64,000 nt of DNA from the NCBI RefSeq assembly GCF_001045555.1, contig NZ_LFBU01000001.1, positions 2,542,001 through 2,606,000 on the forward strand, in the 5' to 3' direction. Positions 49,653 through 58,442 of this stretch are shown one piece after another. A model generated the notes under the pieces. The model was not told where the DNA came from, made no database searches, and worked only from the letters and a program-made list of their open reading frames with translations. Made by a program: the position numbers and the translations under genes. How positions within the stretch are numbered: the stretch's first letter is position 1; the number at the start of each line of letters is the position of its first letter. The DNA is from Marinobacter subterrani (GTDB lineage: Bacteria; Pseudomonadota; Gammaproteobacteria; Pseudomonadales; Oleiphilaceae).

Positions 49653-50459
49653 ATGATGGATAAGACACGCTTGCAAGGTAAAAACTGCCTGATTACCGGT
49701 TCAGCCCGGGGCATGGGCGCCGCCGTCGCGGAGTACTACGCCGAGCAGGGCGCAAAAGTGTGCGTTGCGGATATCAACATCGACGGCTGCGAGCAAGTCG
49801 CCGCCCGTATTCGCGAAAAAGGCGGCGAGGCCATCGCAGTCTCACTGGATGTTACCAAACGCGATCAGATGAAGGCTGCAGTAAAAGCCACCGTTGACGC
49901 GTTCGGCAGCCTGAACGTGATGGTAAACAATGCCGGCATCAACAAGCCGCTGATGTTTATGGATATCACGGAAGAAAACTGGCACCAGATCATGGACGTT
50001 AACGCTCTCGGATGCCTGATAGGCATGCAAGAGGCGGCGAAGCAGATGATCGACCAAGGCAAGGAAAACGGTCCGTACAAGATCATCAACGTGGGCTCCA
50101 TTCTCAGTCGCCAGGCCTTTGATGACGTGGTTCCCTATTCGTGCAGCAAACATGCGGTGCTGGCCATGATCAATGGCGGCGCCAAAGCGCTGGTCCAGCA
50201 TAACATTACCGTGAACGGCTACGGCCCGGGTGTTGTCAGGACGGAGCTGTGGGAGCAATTGGACAAGGAACTCGTGGCCATCGGCAAGTTTGAGAAGCCC
50301 GGTCAGTCCATGGATGAACTGGCCGAAAACATGATTCTCATGAAGCGCTACTCCTACCCCGAGGACGTCGTAGGCACAGCAGCTTTTCTCGCCAGTCACG
50401 AGTCCGACTACATGACGGGGCAGCTGTTGATGATCGATGGCGGCATGGTAATTCAGTAA
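49653..50459 (+). CDS. SDR-family dehydrogenase resembling acetoin/2,3-butanediol reductase
   Basis: 268 residues. Cofactor motif TGSARGMG with an acidic residue after beta-2 (VADINI), favouring NAD; NNAG; catalytic Ser (NVGSILS) and YxxxK (YSCSK). The C-terminal half, NGYGPGVVRTELWEQLDKEL ... DYMTGQLLMIDGGMVIQ, resembles meso-2,3-butanediol dehydrogenases (BudC) more than other SDRs, in my reading. Probably oxidises a secondary alcohol to a ketone. Either of two adjacent ATGs may start it (GGGG just upstream). Followed by a long palindrome and a terminator. Confidence 0.85.
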   Translation: MMDKTRLQGKNCLITGSARGMGAAVAEYYAEQGAKVCVADINIDGCEQVAARIREKGGEAIAVSLDVTKRDQMKAAVKATVDAFGSLNVMVNNAGINKPLMFMDITEENWHQIMDVNALGCLIGMQEAAKQMIDQGKENGPYKIINVGSILSRQAFDDVVPYSCSKHAVLAMINGGAKALVQHNITVNGYGPGVVRTELWEQLDKELVAIGKFEKPGQSMDELAENMILMKRYSYPEDVVGTAAFLASHESDYMTGQLLMIDGGMVIQ

Positions 50460-50472
50460 TACCGCAATAAAT

Positions 50473-50506
50473 AGCCCGGTCTGGATCGATCGATCCAGAC
50501 CGGGCT
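50473..50506. terminator. 34-bp perfect palindrome after the SDR gene
   Basis: Fully self-complementary from 50473 to 50506 (centre ATCGAT|CGAT region). It would form a 15-bp or longer hairpin in RNA; downstream bases are not a T-run, so it may act as a transcript stabiliser or a site for a dimeric protein. Located 14 bases after the stop. Confidence 0.6.
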
Positions 50507-50593
50507 ACAGGTCTGCGTCCCTGCCATACGCTGACTTGTCATTGGCATTGCGTTGTTGTGGATGACCTACCCCCTCCCTTTAATAGGGAGCTT

Positions 50594-50620
50594 GCGCCAG
50601 CTTTAAGCTGGCGCCTTTTT
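50594..50620 (+). terminator. Rho-independent terminator of the SDR gene
   Basis: Nine-base-pair stem GCGCCAGCT/AGCTGGCGC with loop TTA and the run CTTTTT. Isolates the SDR transcript from the porin gene. Confidence 0.92.
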
Positions 50621-50691
50621 AGATTCCCTGGCAAGAAACTTTTACACATGGAAAACATAAATCCAGTCAGAGCAAGACTATAAATTTTGAT

Positions 50692-50703
50692 GCAAACGTT
50701 TGC
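50692..50703. promoter_or_regulatory. LacI-family operator 3 (porin)
   Basis: Third perfect GCAAACGTTTGC, 79 bases before the porin start and just after a TATAAA -10-like box (about 50680-50685), so binding would block the transcript start. The stretch 50459-50782 holds only this, the palindrome and the terminator. Confidence 0.88.
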
Positions 50704-50781
50704 GTTATTGTGGTGGTTTTGCTAAACACTACATGTGCACCAGCACGTATCCTGTCAACAAGAAAAAACTGGAGAGAACCG

Positions 50782-52035
50782 ATGAATAGCTTCACAACAG
50801 AGCTTGGGCTCAAAGCCAAAAAGCTCCCGCATCTCGCTGCTTTTTACGCAATCCTTTGCGCTTCTCCCGTCCTCGCCCAGGAAATGCCGAGCGATCAGAT
50901 AAAAGATATCCAGGATCGCCTGGCTGATTTGGAGAACAACGTACCTCTGAGATTCGGGGTTGGTGTGGAAACACTGTACATATTTGCCGACCACTCGGAA
51001 TCAAGCCGGGAAAAAGCCGGGAACTATTTTCTCGACAAATTCGAACTGATCGTCAGCGGGGACTTCGACAACGGCCTTTATTACCGTTCCCGATGGGACT
51101 ACCAGGTTACGCAGCAAGCATTCTTTCCCGCTTGGACCTACGTGGGCCTGAACCACAGTGATACCTGGTCTACCGAGCTTGGCGTGATCAACCAGCCGCT
51201 GGGTGCCGGTGTCGACGGCTCGTACTACGACAACAGCTTCCTCAGTGACGTCCCGCTCTGGTTGGGGCTGGCCAATAACCCGGACGTCGGGATCAAGACC
51301 CAGTACAAGGGCAGCAACTGGCATCTTGTCGGAGCCTTCACCAAGAATGCGGAATTTAGCGGGGGCAACCCCAATGCCCGTTTCCGTCCCGATGTCGTGG
51401 CACAGGGCGACATCACCCCCCGCGGATTTGCCAACGAGACGTTTTCGGCTGATGTAGAACAGACCAACACCTTTCATGCCAGCGCAGCCTACACCTTCGA
51501 CCTTGGGGGCGGATCCTCACTACAGTTAGGTTCCAACGCACAGTTTGGTGATTACTACAACACCGTCACTAATAGCAATGGCGGCGATCATAGCGCGGCA
51601 GCCGCGTTCGCAAATTTCAGGTCCGGAGGTTTTGCGCTCACGCTCCAGGGCATCAGCTACCAGCACAATGTCGAAAATGCGCCGGGTGTAAACCAGACAG
51701 AGGACTCCATCGCCCTGTCAACCGGCGCGTTGATTCCTGCGGAAGGCGAGGTGTATTCAACCCGTGTTTCCTATTCCATGCCCACCTCCATTGGCATTTT
51801 CGAAAACGTGAAGTTCTATCACGACTATGACTTCCTCTCGAGCGGCAGCAATGACCAGTTCACCTCCCTGGACACCCAGTTCAGCATCGTTGGCGTTCAT
51901 CTCTCAAGGGGTGCGTTTAACACCTGGGTAAGCATGCTGACGTCCAAAAACGCGAACTTCGCAAACGGCGGGCCTGCCAGGAACGATGACGAATGGCACT
52001 CACAATTCAACATCGTGGGCGCTCTTTATTTCTGA
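50782..52035 (+). CDS. Outer-membrane porin
   Basis: 417 residues: signal peptide (HLAAFYAILCASPVLAQ), short helical stretch (IKDIQDRLADLENN), then a beta-barrel rich in alternating aromatic strands ending ...EWHSQFNIVGALYF with terminal Phe. Resembles phosphate/oligosaccharide-type porins only loosely. ATG 50782 follows GGAGAG. Operator 3 upstream and position ahead of the TRAP genes suggest it admits the pathway substrate. Terminator at 52101. Confidence 0.82.
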   Translation: MNSFTTELGLKAKKLPHLAAFYAILCASPVLAQEMPSDQIKDIQDRLADLENNVPLRFGVGVETLYIFADHSESSREKAGNYFLDKFELIVSGDFDNGLYYRSRWDYQVTQQAFFPAWTYVGLNHSDTWSTELGVINQPLGAGVDGSYYDNSFLSDVPLWLGLANNPDVGIKTQYKGSNWHLVGAFTKNAEFSGGNPNARFRPDVVAQGDITPRGFANETFSADVEQTNTFHASAAYTFDLGGGSSLQLGSNAQFGDYYNTVTNSNGGDHSAAAAFANFRSGGFALTLQGISYQHNVENAPGVNQTEDSIALSTGALIPAEGEVYSTRVSYSMPTSIGIFENVKFYHDYDFLSSGSNDQFTSLDTQFSIVGVHLSRGAFNTWVSMLTSKNANFANGGPARNDDEWHSQFNIVGALYF

Positions 52036-52100
52036 TCAAGCCGGGCAATAGCAGCTCAGGCAATGGGTTGCCCGGGCATTACGCAAACTATCAGAGCGAG

Positions 52101-52128
52101 CCCGCCGGCACTTCTGCAGGCGGGTTTT
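52101..52128 (+). terminator. Terminator after the porin gene
   Basis: CCCGCC (52101-52106) pairs with GGCGGG (52119-52124), 12-base loop, followed by TTTT. May allow partial read-through into dctP (52214). Confidence 0.75.
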
Positions 52129-52213
52129 GCTCAGAACAGCATTGAGTGATGTAGAGCGTTGAAAGAGCGGGTTTCCATCGCTTTCCAAATCTACCAACTC
52201 CATTGGAGGAGAA

Positions 52214-53194
52214 ATGAACAAGATCTTCAGTATCCCGGCGGCGATTGTAGCCAGCATTCTCGCCATGACCGGATCAGGAAGCGCCCTCGCGCAGACAGAG
52301 CTTAGATGGGGCCATGTCTACGAACCACAGTCGCCTTATCATGAGTGGGCCGAATGGGCAGCCAGAACTTTTGAGGAGCGCACTGACGGACGGTATGCGA
52401 TTGAGGTTTTCCCGTCCTCTTCTCTGGGCAAGCAGACTGATCTGGCCGAAGGCCTGGAACTCGGTACGGTCGATATCATCTATGACGGCCAATTCTTCGC
52501 CGGCCGCCGCTATGGACCAATGGCGATTGGCAGCGCCCCGTTCATGTTCCGGGACTTTGCTCACTGGCAAGCCTACCGCGATTCGAAGCTTTTTCAGGAC
52601 CTGTCCGCAGGATACACCGAGGCCACGGGCGACGACATCGCCGGGCTGGTGTACTACGGCCAACGCCATGTGACGTCGAATACTGAAATCAAGGTGCCCG
52701 CCGACATGGAGGGCATGAAAATCCGGGTTCCCAATGCCTCACTCTACAAAATGTTCCCTGAGGCGGTTGGCGCCAACGCTACCCCAATGGCATTTGCCGA
52801 AGTTTATCTGGCACTCCAACAAGGCGTCGTGGATGCTCAGGAGAATCCACTACCTACTATCAAGTTCAAAAAGTTCCACGAAGTCCAGGACTACATCACC
52901 CTGACCGGGCACATCACCGATGCACTGCTCACAATCGTTGCAGGTCGCATATCAGACAGCATGTCGGAAGAAGATTATGCAACGCTGATGGCCGTGCTGA
53001 AGGAAGCCGCCGCAGGGGCCTCGAAGGATATCCGCAACTCTGAACTGGAGTTGGTGAAATGGTTCAGGGACCAGGGCATCACTGTAAATGAAGTGGATCG
53101 TGCGCCGTTCCGTGCTGCCGTCGCTGAAAACCTGAATGGTCCAGAGGCGACCTGGGATCGCGAGACCTTCGACAGGCTGCAGGCCCTAGAGTGA
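52214..53194 (+). CDS. dctP: TRAP transporter substrate-binding protein (DctP-type), catabolic locus
   Basis: 326 residues: signal peptide (AAIVASILAMTGSGSALA), then the DctP fold (LRWGHVYEPQSPYHEWAEWAARTFEERTDGRY, VFPSSSLGKQTDLAEGLELGTVDII, MKIRVPNASLYKMFPEAVGANATPM). The conserved Arg is in KIRVPN. Ribosome site GGAGGAG. First of dctP-dctQ-dctM. Differs strongly from the DctP at 20829, so another ligand is expected, probably an acid related to the LacI-regulated pathway. Confidence 0.93.
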   Translation: MNKIFSIPAAIVASILAMTGSGSALAQTELRWGHVYEPQSPYHEWAEWAARTFEERTDGRYAIEVFPSSSLGKQTDLAEGLELGTVDIIYDGQFFAGRRYGPMAIGSAPFMFRDFAHWQAYRDSKLFQDLSAGYTEATGDDIAGLVYYGQRHVTSNTEIKVPADMEGMKIRVPNASLYKMFPEAVGANATPMAFAEVYLALQQGVVDAQENPLPTIKFKKFHEVQDYITLTGHITDALLTIVAGRISDSMSEEDYATLMAVLKEAAAGASKDIRNSELELVKWFRDQGITVNEVDRAPFRAAVAENLNGPEATWDRETFDRLQALE

Positions 53195-53220
53195 CCAGGC
53201 AGGCCCACGAGGATTTCGAT

Positions 53221-53739
53221 ATGTCCGATCTTGGTAGCAAACCCGACAGCAGTGCAGAACGGTCTCGCATTCCCGCGCTCGATGCTGGAGTGGTAATGGT
53301 TCTTTTCTGGCTTCTGGCGCTCGTGGTTTTCGCTCAGTTCTTCACGCGCTATGTGCTTAATGATTCGATTGGCTGGACCGAAGAACTCGCCCGCTATCTG
53401 TTGATCGTCGTTACCTTTGCCGGAGCCTGTATTGCAGTGCGGCGAAATACTCACATTTCGGTCGAGTTCTTCTATCGCTATTTGCCGGCCGGCGCCGCAC
53501 GGGGTTTATCAGCCGTAGTGGATCTTCTGAAGACCAGTTTTTTTGCGGTGCTTACCGTTCTTTGTGTTCAGCTGGCAGGTAGTACAGGGCAGATGATGAC
53601 CTCAATCGACATGCCGAAATCACTGCTATACGGGTTTGTCGCCGGCTGCTTTGCGCTCATGACACTGTATTCGGCAATTCTTGCCTGGAGACACCATGTC
53701 AGCGGGAAGACGGACATAACCACCGGACCAGGAGAGTAG
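53221..53739 (+). CDS. dctQ: TRAP transporter small permease (DctQ-type)
   Basis: 172 residues, four helices, with TEELARYLLIVVTFAGACIAVRRNTHISVEFFYRYLP, the DctQ core. ATG 53221 with GAGG upstream; GTG 53191 would overlap the dctP stop and lacks a ribosome site. Followed after ten bases by dctM. Confidence 0.88.
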   Translation: MSDLGSKPDSSAERSRIPALDAGVVMVLFWLLALVVFAQFFTRYVLNDSIGWTEELARYLLIVVTFAGACIAVRRNTHISVEFFYRYLPAGAARGLSAVVDLLKTSFFAVLTVLCVQLAGSTGQMMTSIDMPKSLLYGFVAGCFALMTLYSAILAWRHHVSGKTDITTGPGE

Positions 53740-53749
53740 GGGGAACGTT

Positions 53750-55024
53750 ATGCTTATCCTGTTCGGAACGCTCGCATTGCTGCTGATCATCGGCATGCCT
53801 GTTGCCCTGTCGCTGGCCGGTGCCTCTCTGGTTTTTCTGCTCCTGGAAAGCCCGATGCCGGCCGTCGTCGTTGTGCATCGAATGATCAACGGTGTGGACA
53901 GCTTTCCACTGCTGGCTGTGCCCTTCTTCATTCTGGCCGGCAGCCTGATGAATCATAGCGGAATCACCGATCGCATTTTTGCCTTTGCCAAAGCCCTGGT
54001 TGGCTGGATGCGAGGCGGGCTCGGCCATGTGAACGTCGGCGCGTCGGTTCTATTCGCTGGCATGTCGGGCGCAGCAATCGCCGACGCCGGCGGCCTCGGG
54101 ACCGTTGAGATCAAAGCTATGCGAGAAGGCGGCTATGATCCGGACTTTGCCGTAGGTATTACGGCGGCCTCGTCCACGATCGGACCTTTGATTCCGCCCT
54201 CCCTGCCATTGATCGTGTATGGCGTTGTGTCGTCAACCTCCATCGGTCAGCTCTTTGCCGCAGGTCTGCTGCCGGGGCTACTGATGGCCGTGGCACTGAT
54301 GATCATGGTTGCCTGGTATGCAAAGGTGCGCGGCTATGGCCGCGACGCGGGTTTCGCCTGGAAGGTTCTGTGGACTACATTCCATCGGGCGTTTCTGTCA
54401 CTGCTAACTCCGGTGATCATAGTCGGCGGTATTCTGGCGGGCCTGTTTACACCGACCGAAGCGGCCATTGCTGCCTGCGCTTACGCTCTCTTCCTCGGGG
54501 GCGCCATCTACCAGACTCTGGACCTGCGCAGCATCAGGGCGATTTCGATGGATACCATCGAAACCACCGCCATTGTGATGATGATCGTTGCTGCCGCCTC
54601 CATTTTTTCCTGGATCCTCACCTCCAATCAAGTCACCGAAATGGTGGCAGATGCGATCCTCAGCCACACACAAAATGTGTTTCTGGTTTTGCTGCTGATC
54701 AATCTGGTGCTTCTGGTCGTCGGCCTGTTCATGGAGCCGGTGGCGGCTATCACCATCCTTACCCCGGTTCTGCTGCCGGTAGTGACAGCGCTGGGCGTGG
54801 ATCCTGTTCATTTCGGCATCATGATGATTCTGAATCTGATGCTGGGATTACTGACACCCCCCGTAGGCATGGTGCTCTACGTGCTCGCACGGGTCGCCGA
54901 TATCAAGTTTGAGAGTGCCGTGCGCGCTACCGCACCGTTCCTCATTCCCCTGGTAATCGTGCTCCTGCTAATCACTTACGTTCCGGCCGTGTCCATGTGG
55001 TTGCCGGAACTGCTCTATCGCTAA
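53750..55024 (+). CDS. dctM: TRAP transporter large permease (DctM-type)
   Basis: 424 residues, polytopic: GMPVALSLAGASLVFLLL, VLFAGMSGAAIADAGGLGTVEIKAM, TAASSTIGPLIPPSLPLIVYG, LFMEPVAAITILTPVLLPVV, MMILNLMLGLLTPPVGMVLYVLARVADIKFE. Complete. The E1alpha gene begins within 15-25 bases of its stop, so transport and catabolism are co-transcribed. Confidence 0.93.
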   Translation: MLILFGTLALLLIIGMPVALSLAGASLVFLLLESPMPAVVVVHRMINGVDSFPLLAVPFFILAGSLMNHSGITDRIFAFAKALVGWMRGGLGHVNVGASVLFAGMSGAAIADAGGLGTVEIKAMREGGYDPDFAVGITAASSTIGPLIPPSLPLIVYGVVSSTSIGQLFAAGLLPGLLMAVALMIMVAWYAKVRGYGRDAGFAWKVLWTTFHRAFLSLLTPVIIVGGILAGLFTPTEAAIAACAYALFLGGAIYQTLDLRSIRAISMDTIETTAIVMMIVAAASIFSWILTSNQVTEMVADAILSHTQNVFLVLLLINLVLLVVGLFMEPVAAITILTPVLLPVVTALGVDPVHFGIMMILNLMLGLLTPPVGMVLYVLARVADIKFESAVRATAPFLIPLVIVLLLITYVPAVSMWLPELLYR

Positions 55025-55038
55025 CCGCTAAGAACGGG

Positions 55039-56088
55039 ATGACTGACATGACTTCAAAAACCGGAACCAAGGCAAAATCCAAGGCCAAGCCGAGCCTGGC
55101 CAAGGAAGAATATATGCGGATGTATACCCAGATGGTGCGCATCCGGAACTTCGAGGATAACGCCAACCAACTCTATCTGTCCGCCAAGATGCCCGGCCTG
55201 ACACACATGTATTCGGGTGAGGAAGCCGTTGCCGTCGGCATCTGTGAGGCGCTCAAAGACAGTGACCGCATCACTTCCACCCATCGCGGGCACGGGCACT
55301 GCGTGGCCAAGGGGGCCAATTACAACGAGATGTTCTGCGAACTGCTCGGTAAACAAGAAGGCTACTGCCGGGGTAAAGGCGGCTCCATGCACATTGCCGA
55401 TCAGAGCCATGGCAACCTGGGTGCCAACGCGATCGTGGGCGGCTCCATGGGCATGGCCACCGGCTCAGCACTGCGCTCGAAGTTACTGGGCAAGGATGAC
55501 GTCACCGTGTGCTTCTTCGGGGATGGCGCCACCGCACAGGGCCTGCTTTATGAAGTCATGAATATGGCTGCACTGTGGCAACTTCCGGTTATCTACGCCT
55601 GCGAGAACAACGGGTACTCGGAATACACCAAAACCGAAGAAATTGCCGCCGGCTCGATTACCGCCCGGGCGGAGGCCTTCGGGATCGAGGCGTTCCAGGT
55701 GGATGGTCAGGATGTACTTGCCGTTAACGAGCTGACCCGAAAACTTGTTGAAAGATGTCGCAACGACGAAGGGCCGTTCTTCGTTGAACTGATGACCTAC
55801 CGCTACCACGGCCATCATGTGGGCGATATCAACCGCGAATACTATCGATCCAAAGAAGAAGAATCCGACTGGAAAAACAACCGCGACCCAATCATTCGGA
55901 TGCGTGCCTGGCTGGTCGACCAGGGCCTGGCTACGGAAGACGAGATTGAATCGCTGAATAATCAGATCAAAGACGAGGCGAAGAAGGCTGTCGCTTACGC
56001 TGAAGCCGCCCCCTACCCCGATACCTCGGAAGTAGACATGCATGTCTACGCCGAAACCGACCCAGCCACCCTACGCGTCGGTGGATGA
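55039..56088 (+). CDS. acoA: Thiamine-dependent dehydrogenase E1 alpha (acetoin dehydrogenase-like)
   Basis: 349 residues. ThDP motif CFFGDGATAQGLLYEVMNMAALWQLPVIYACENNGY (GDG ... NN), with MHIADQSHGNLGANAIVGG and EAFGIEAFQVDGQDVLAV. Size and the GLYE-MNMAA style match the acetoin-dehydrogenase/pyruvate-dehydrogenase E1 alpha family. It decarboxylates a 2-oxoacid or cleaves a ketol such as acetoin, passing the two-carbon unit to lipoate. Start 55039 or 55048; both lack a strong ribosome site. First gene of the E1/E2 block. Confidence 0.85.
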   Translation: MTDMTSKTGTKAKSKAKPSLAKEEYMRMYTQMVRIRNFEDNANQLYLSAKMPGLTHMYSGEEAVAVGICEALKDSDRITSTHRGHGHCVAKGANYNEMFCELLGKQEGYCRGKGGSMHIADQSHGNLGANAIVGGSMGMATGSALRSKLLGKDDVTVCFFGDGATAQGLLYEVMNMAALWQLPVIYACENNGYSEYTKTEEIAAGSITARAEAFGIEAFQVDGQDVLAVNELTRKLVERCRNDEGPFFVELMTYRYHGHHVGDINREYYRSKEEESDWKNNRDPIIRMRAWLVDQGLATEDEIESLNNQIKDEAKKAVAYAEAAPYPDTSEVDMHVYAETDPATLRVGG

Positions 56089-56101
56089 AGGAGACCTAAT
56101 C

Positions 56102-57097
56102 ATGAGAGAAATCACCCTGTCCCAGGCGGTTAACGAAGCACTTGCCGAGGAAATGCGACGCGACCCCACCACCTTTATTCTTGGCGAGGATGTCGCGGAA
56201 GCTGGCACACCGTTTAAAGTCCTGTCCGGGCTCGTCGAGGAATTCGGTACCGAGCGTGTGATCGACACGCCCATTTCCGAACCGGGCTTCCTCGGTATCG
56301 CGGTGGGTGCTGCCATGACCGGCGCGCGCCCCATCGTGGACCTGATGTTCGGCGATTTTCTTTACCTGGTAATGGACCAGCTCTGCAACCAGGCCGCCAA
56401 GCAGCATTACATGTCCGGCGGCAAATTGAGCGTCCCGATGGTGGTGCGTACCAATCTGGGCGCTACTCGCCGGTCTGGCGCACAGCACAGCCAGTCGCTC
56501 CATGCGCTGGTGGCGCACATTCCCGGCCTCAAAGTCGCCATGCCCTCATCCGCCTACGAGGCCAAAGGGCTGATGAAAACCGCCATCCGCGACAATAACC
56601 CGGTGGTGATTTTCGAAGACAAACTGATGTACCAGGACAAGGCCCCGGTACCCGAGGAGGAGTACCTTATTCCCTTTGGCGAAGCCAACATCAAGCGCGA
56701 GGGCTCCGACATCACTCTGATTGGCACGTCCTCAATGGTGCAGGTAGCCGAGGCGGCAGCGAAAATCCTGGAAGCCAAGGGCATCAGTGCCGAGGTCATA
56801 GACCCACGAACCATTGTGCCGCTTGATGAAGAAACCCTGCTGAACAGTATCCGGAAGACCAGCCGGGCCATTGTCATCGATGAGGGCCATCAGAACTACG
56901 GCATTACCGGCGAGATTGCCAGCCGCCTGAATGAGAAAGCCTTCTACTATCTGGATGCACCGGTCCTACGCATGGGAGCAATGGACGTACCAATTCCGTT
57001 CAGCCCTGTGCTGGAAGATCTCACTGTGCCAACGCCCGAGGGCGTCGCCGAAAACGCTCGCAGACTCTGCGCGGGGGAGATGATACATGCCGCTTGA
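56102..57097 (+). CDS. acoB: Thiamine-dependent dehydrogenase E1 beta (acetoin dehydrogenase-like)
   Basis: 331 residues: MREITLSQAVNEALAEEMRRDPTTFILGEDVAEAGTPFKV, FGTERVIDTPISEPGFLGIAVGAAMTGARPIVDLMFGDF, SGGKLSVPMVVRTNLGATRRSGAQHSQSLHALVAHIPGLKVAMPSSAYEAKGLM. ATG 56102 follows AAGGAGACC; 14 bases after the alpha gene. Forms the alpha2-beta2 E1 tetramer. Ends 11 bases inside the E2 gene. Confidence 0.9.
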   Translation: MREITLSQAVNEALAEEMRRDPTTFILGEDVAEAGTPFKVLSGLVEEFGTERVIDTPISEPGFLGIAVGAAMTGARPIVDLMFGDFLYLVMDQLCNQAAKQHYMSGGKLSVPMVVRTNLGATRRSGAQHSQSLHALVAHIPGLKVAMPSSAYEAKGLMKTAIRDNNPVVIFEDKLMYQDKAPVPEEEYLIPFGEANIKREGSDITLIGTSSMVQVAEAAAKILEAKGISAEVIDPRTIVPLDEETLLNSIRKTSRAIVIDEGHQNYGITGEIASRLNEKAFYYLDAPVLRMGAMDVPIPFSPVLEDLTVPTPEGVAENARRLCAGEMIHAA

Positions 57098-58421
57098 CGT
57101 CATTATGCCTGCCCTCGGAATGACGCAGGACACTGGCGTCATTCTTACCTGGCACAAAAAGCCCGGCGATCCCGTATCCGAGGGGGACGCACTGTTCGAA
57201 GTGGAAACCGACAAAGCCGCGATGGAGGTAGAAGCCCAGGGCTCCGGTTATCTGACCAATGTGACTGCGGAAGCCGGCGACGAGGTTCCGGTAGGACAGG
57301 TGCTGGCACGCATTTCCGAGACGCCCGAGGGCTCCGAAGATGCGCCAGACCACTCGTCTCAGCCGCAATCCGACACCGGAACGCAGGAGGCTGATCCGCA
57401 GGACGACGCCGTTCCCGAAGGCGAAACGGTGATTATGCCAGCCTTGGGTATGGCGCAGGATGCAGGCCTCATCGTTGCCTGGCACAAGAAGCCGGGGGAC
57501 GCTGTGGCGGCCGCTGACGTCCTGTTTGATGTGGAAACGGACAAATCGGTTGTGGAAGTGCAGGCCGGGTACGATGGTTTCGTGGCGGCTCTGTTGGCCG
57601 AGCAGGGCGAAGAAGCCCCGGTAGGCGATGTCATTGCCATTATCTCCCGGGAAAAACCACAGACGCCGATCAGCCGTAGCGTGAAAACGCGGAACGCTCG
57701 GGTCGAAGCCTCTTCAGCGCCAGAAAAGCCAACAAAGCGAGAGGAGCCAGCTTCCGCACCCAGAAAAGATCCGCCCAGGCAGCCTACACGAGTGCCGGTG
57801 CCGGCCAGCGGACGAATTCTTGCTTCGCCAAAAGCTCGACGACTGGCCCTCGAGCAGGGTTTGGACCTGTCTCGGCTCGCTGAACAAGGACATCCACAGC
57901 CATACCATGTCAAGGACCTGGAGGTTCTCGAAAAGCTTGCCAAAGCGCCAGATTCCCAGGGTTCAGCCCTATCCGCCGGCCGCTACCTATCCGCGGAAAT
58001 AAGCTCGGATGGCTTCGATGCGTTTGCCGCCTGGGCAGCCCAGGAGCCAGGCCTGACCGACGCCAGTGCCTTACTGGCCGGATTTGCCGCAACGAGCCTC
58101 AATCGCAGAACCGCCAATGTCGCCTTGGAGGCATTTGGGGAAACCCGTATCTACAGCATTCGCGGGCGCCGATTAGGCAACTTGACCCAAACGGAAGATG
58201 ACACGACACCGGATATCAGGCTTCGGGATCTCCGATTCGGGCGACTGACATCTGCTCAGACAGGCCCGGAAGACATACCGGTCATTAGCATTCTGGCGAC
58301 GGAAAAAGGCTTCAAGCTCACTCTCGAGTGTCGTTCCGAGCAACTGGATGCCTCGGCCGCAATTAACCTGCTTTCGGATTTTGCAGGCCGGATGGAGCAA
58401 CCGCTCCGCCACCTGCTCTGA
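57087..58421 (+). CDS. E2-like protein: two lipoyl domains, subunit-binding domain, degenerate C-terminus
   Basis: 444 residues. Two tandem lipoyl domains with lipoylation Lys43 (EVETDKAAMEV) and Lys153 (DVETDKSVVEV), joined by acidic linkers, then an E3/E1-binding domain (ILASPKARRLALEQGLDLSRL). The remaining 130 residues are catalytic-domain sized but lack the HxxxDG active-site motif and look eroded (FDAFAAWAAQEPGLTDASALLAGFAATSLN). So this protein carries lipoate and anchors partners while the acyltransferase activity is in the next gene. Overlaps E1beta by 11 bases with GGGGGAG as ribosome site. Confidence 0.85.
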   Translation: MPLDVIMPALGMTQDTGVILTWHKKPGDPVSEGDALFEVETDKAAMEVEAQGSGYLTNVTAEAGDEVPVGQVLARISETPEGSEDAPDHSSQPQSDTGTQEADPQDDAVPEGETVIMPALGMAQDAGLIVAWHKKPGDAVAAADVLFDVETDKSVVEVQAGYDGFVAALLAEQGEEAPVGDVIAIISREKPQTPISRSVKTRNARVEASSAPEKPTKREEPASAPRKDPPRQPTRVPVPASGRILASPKARRLALEQGLDLSRLAEQGHPQPYHVKDLEVLEKLAKAPDSQGSALSAGRYLSAEISSDGFDAFAAWAAQEPGLTDASALLAGFAATSLNRRTANVALEAFGETRIYSIRGRRLGNLTQTEDDTTPDIRLRDLRFGRLTSAQTGPEDIPVISILATEKGFKLTLECRSEQLDASAAINLLSDFAGRMEQPLRHLL

Positions 58422-58442
58422 GCTAAACAGTGGAAGAGAATC

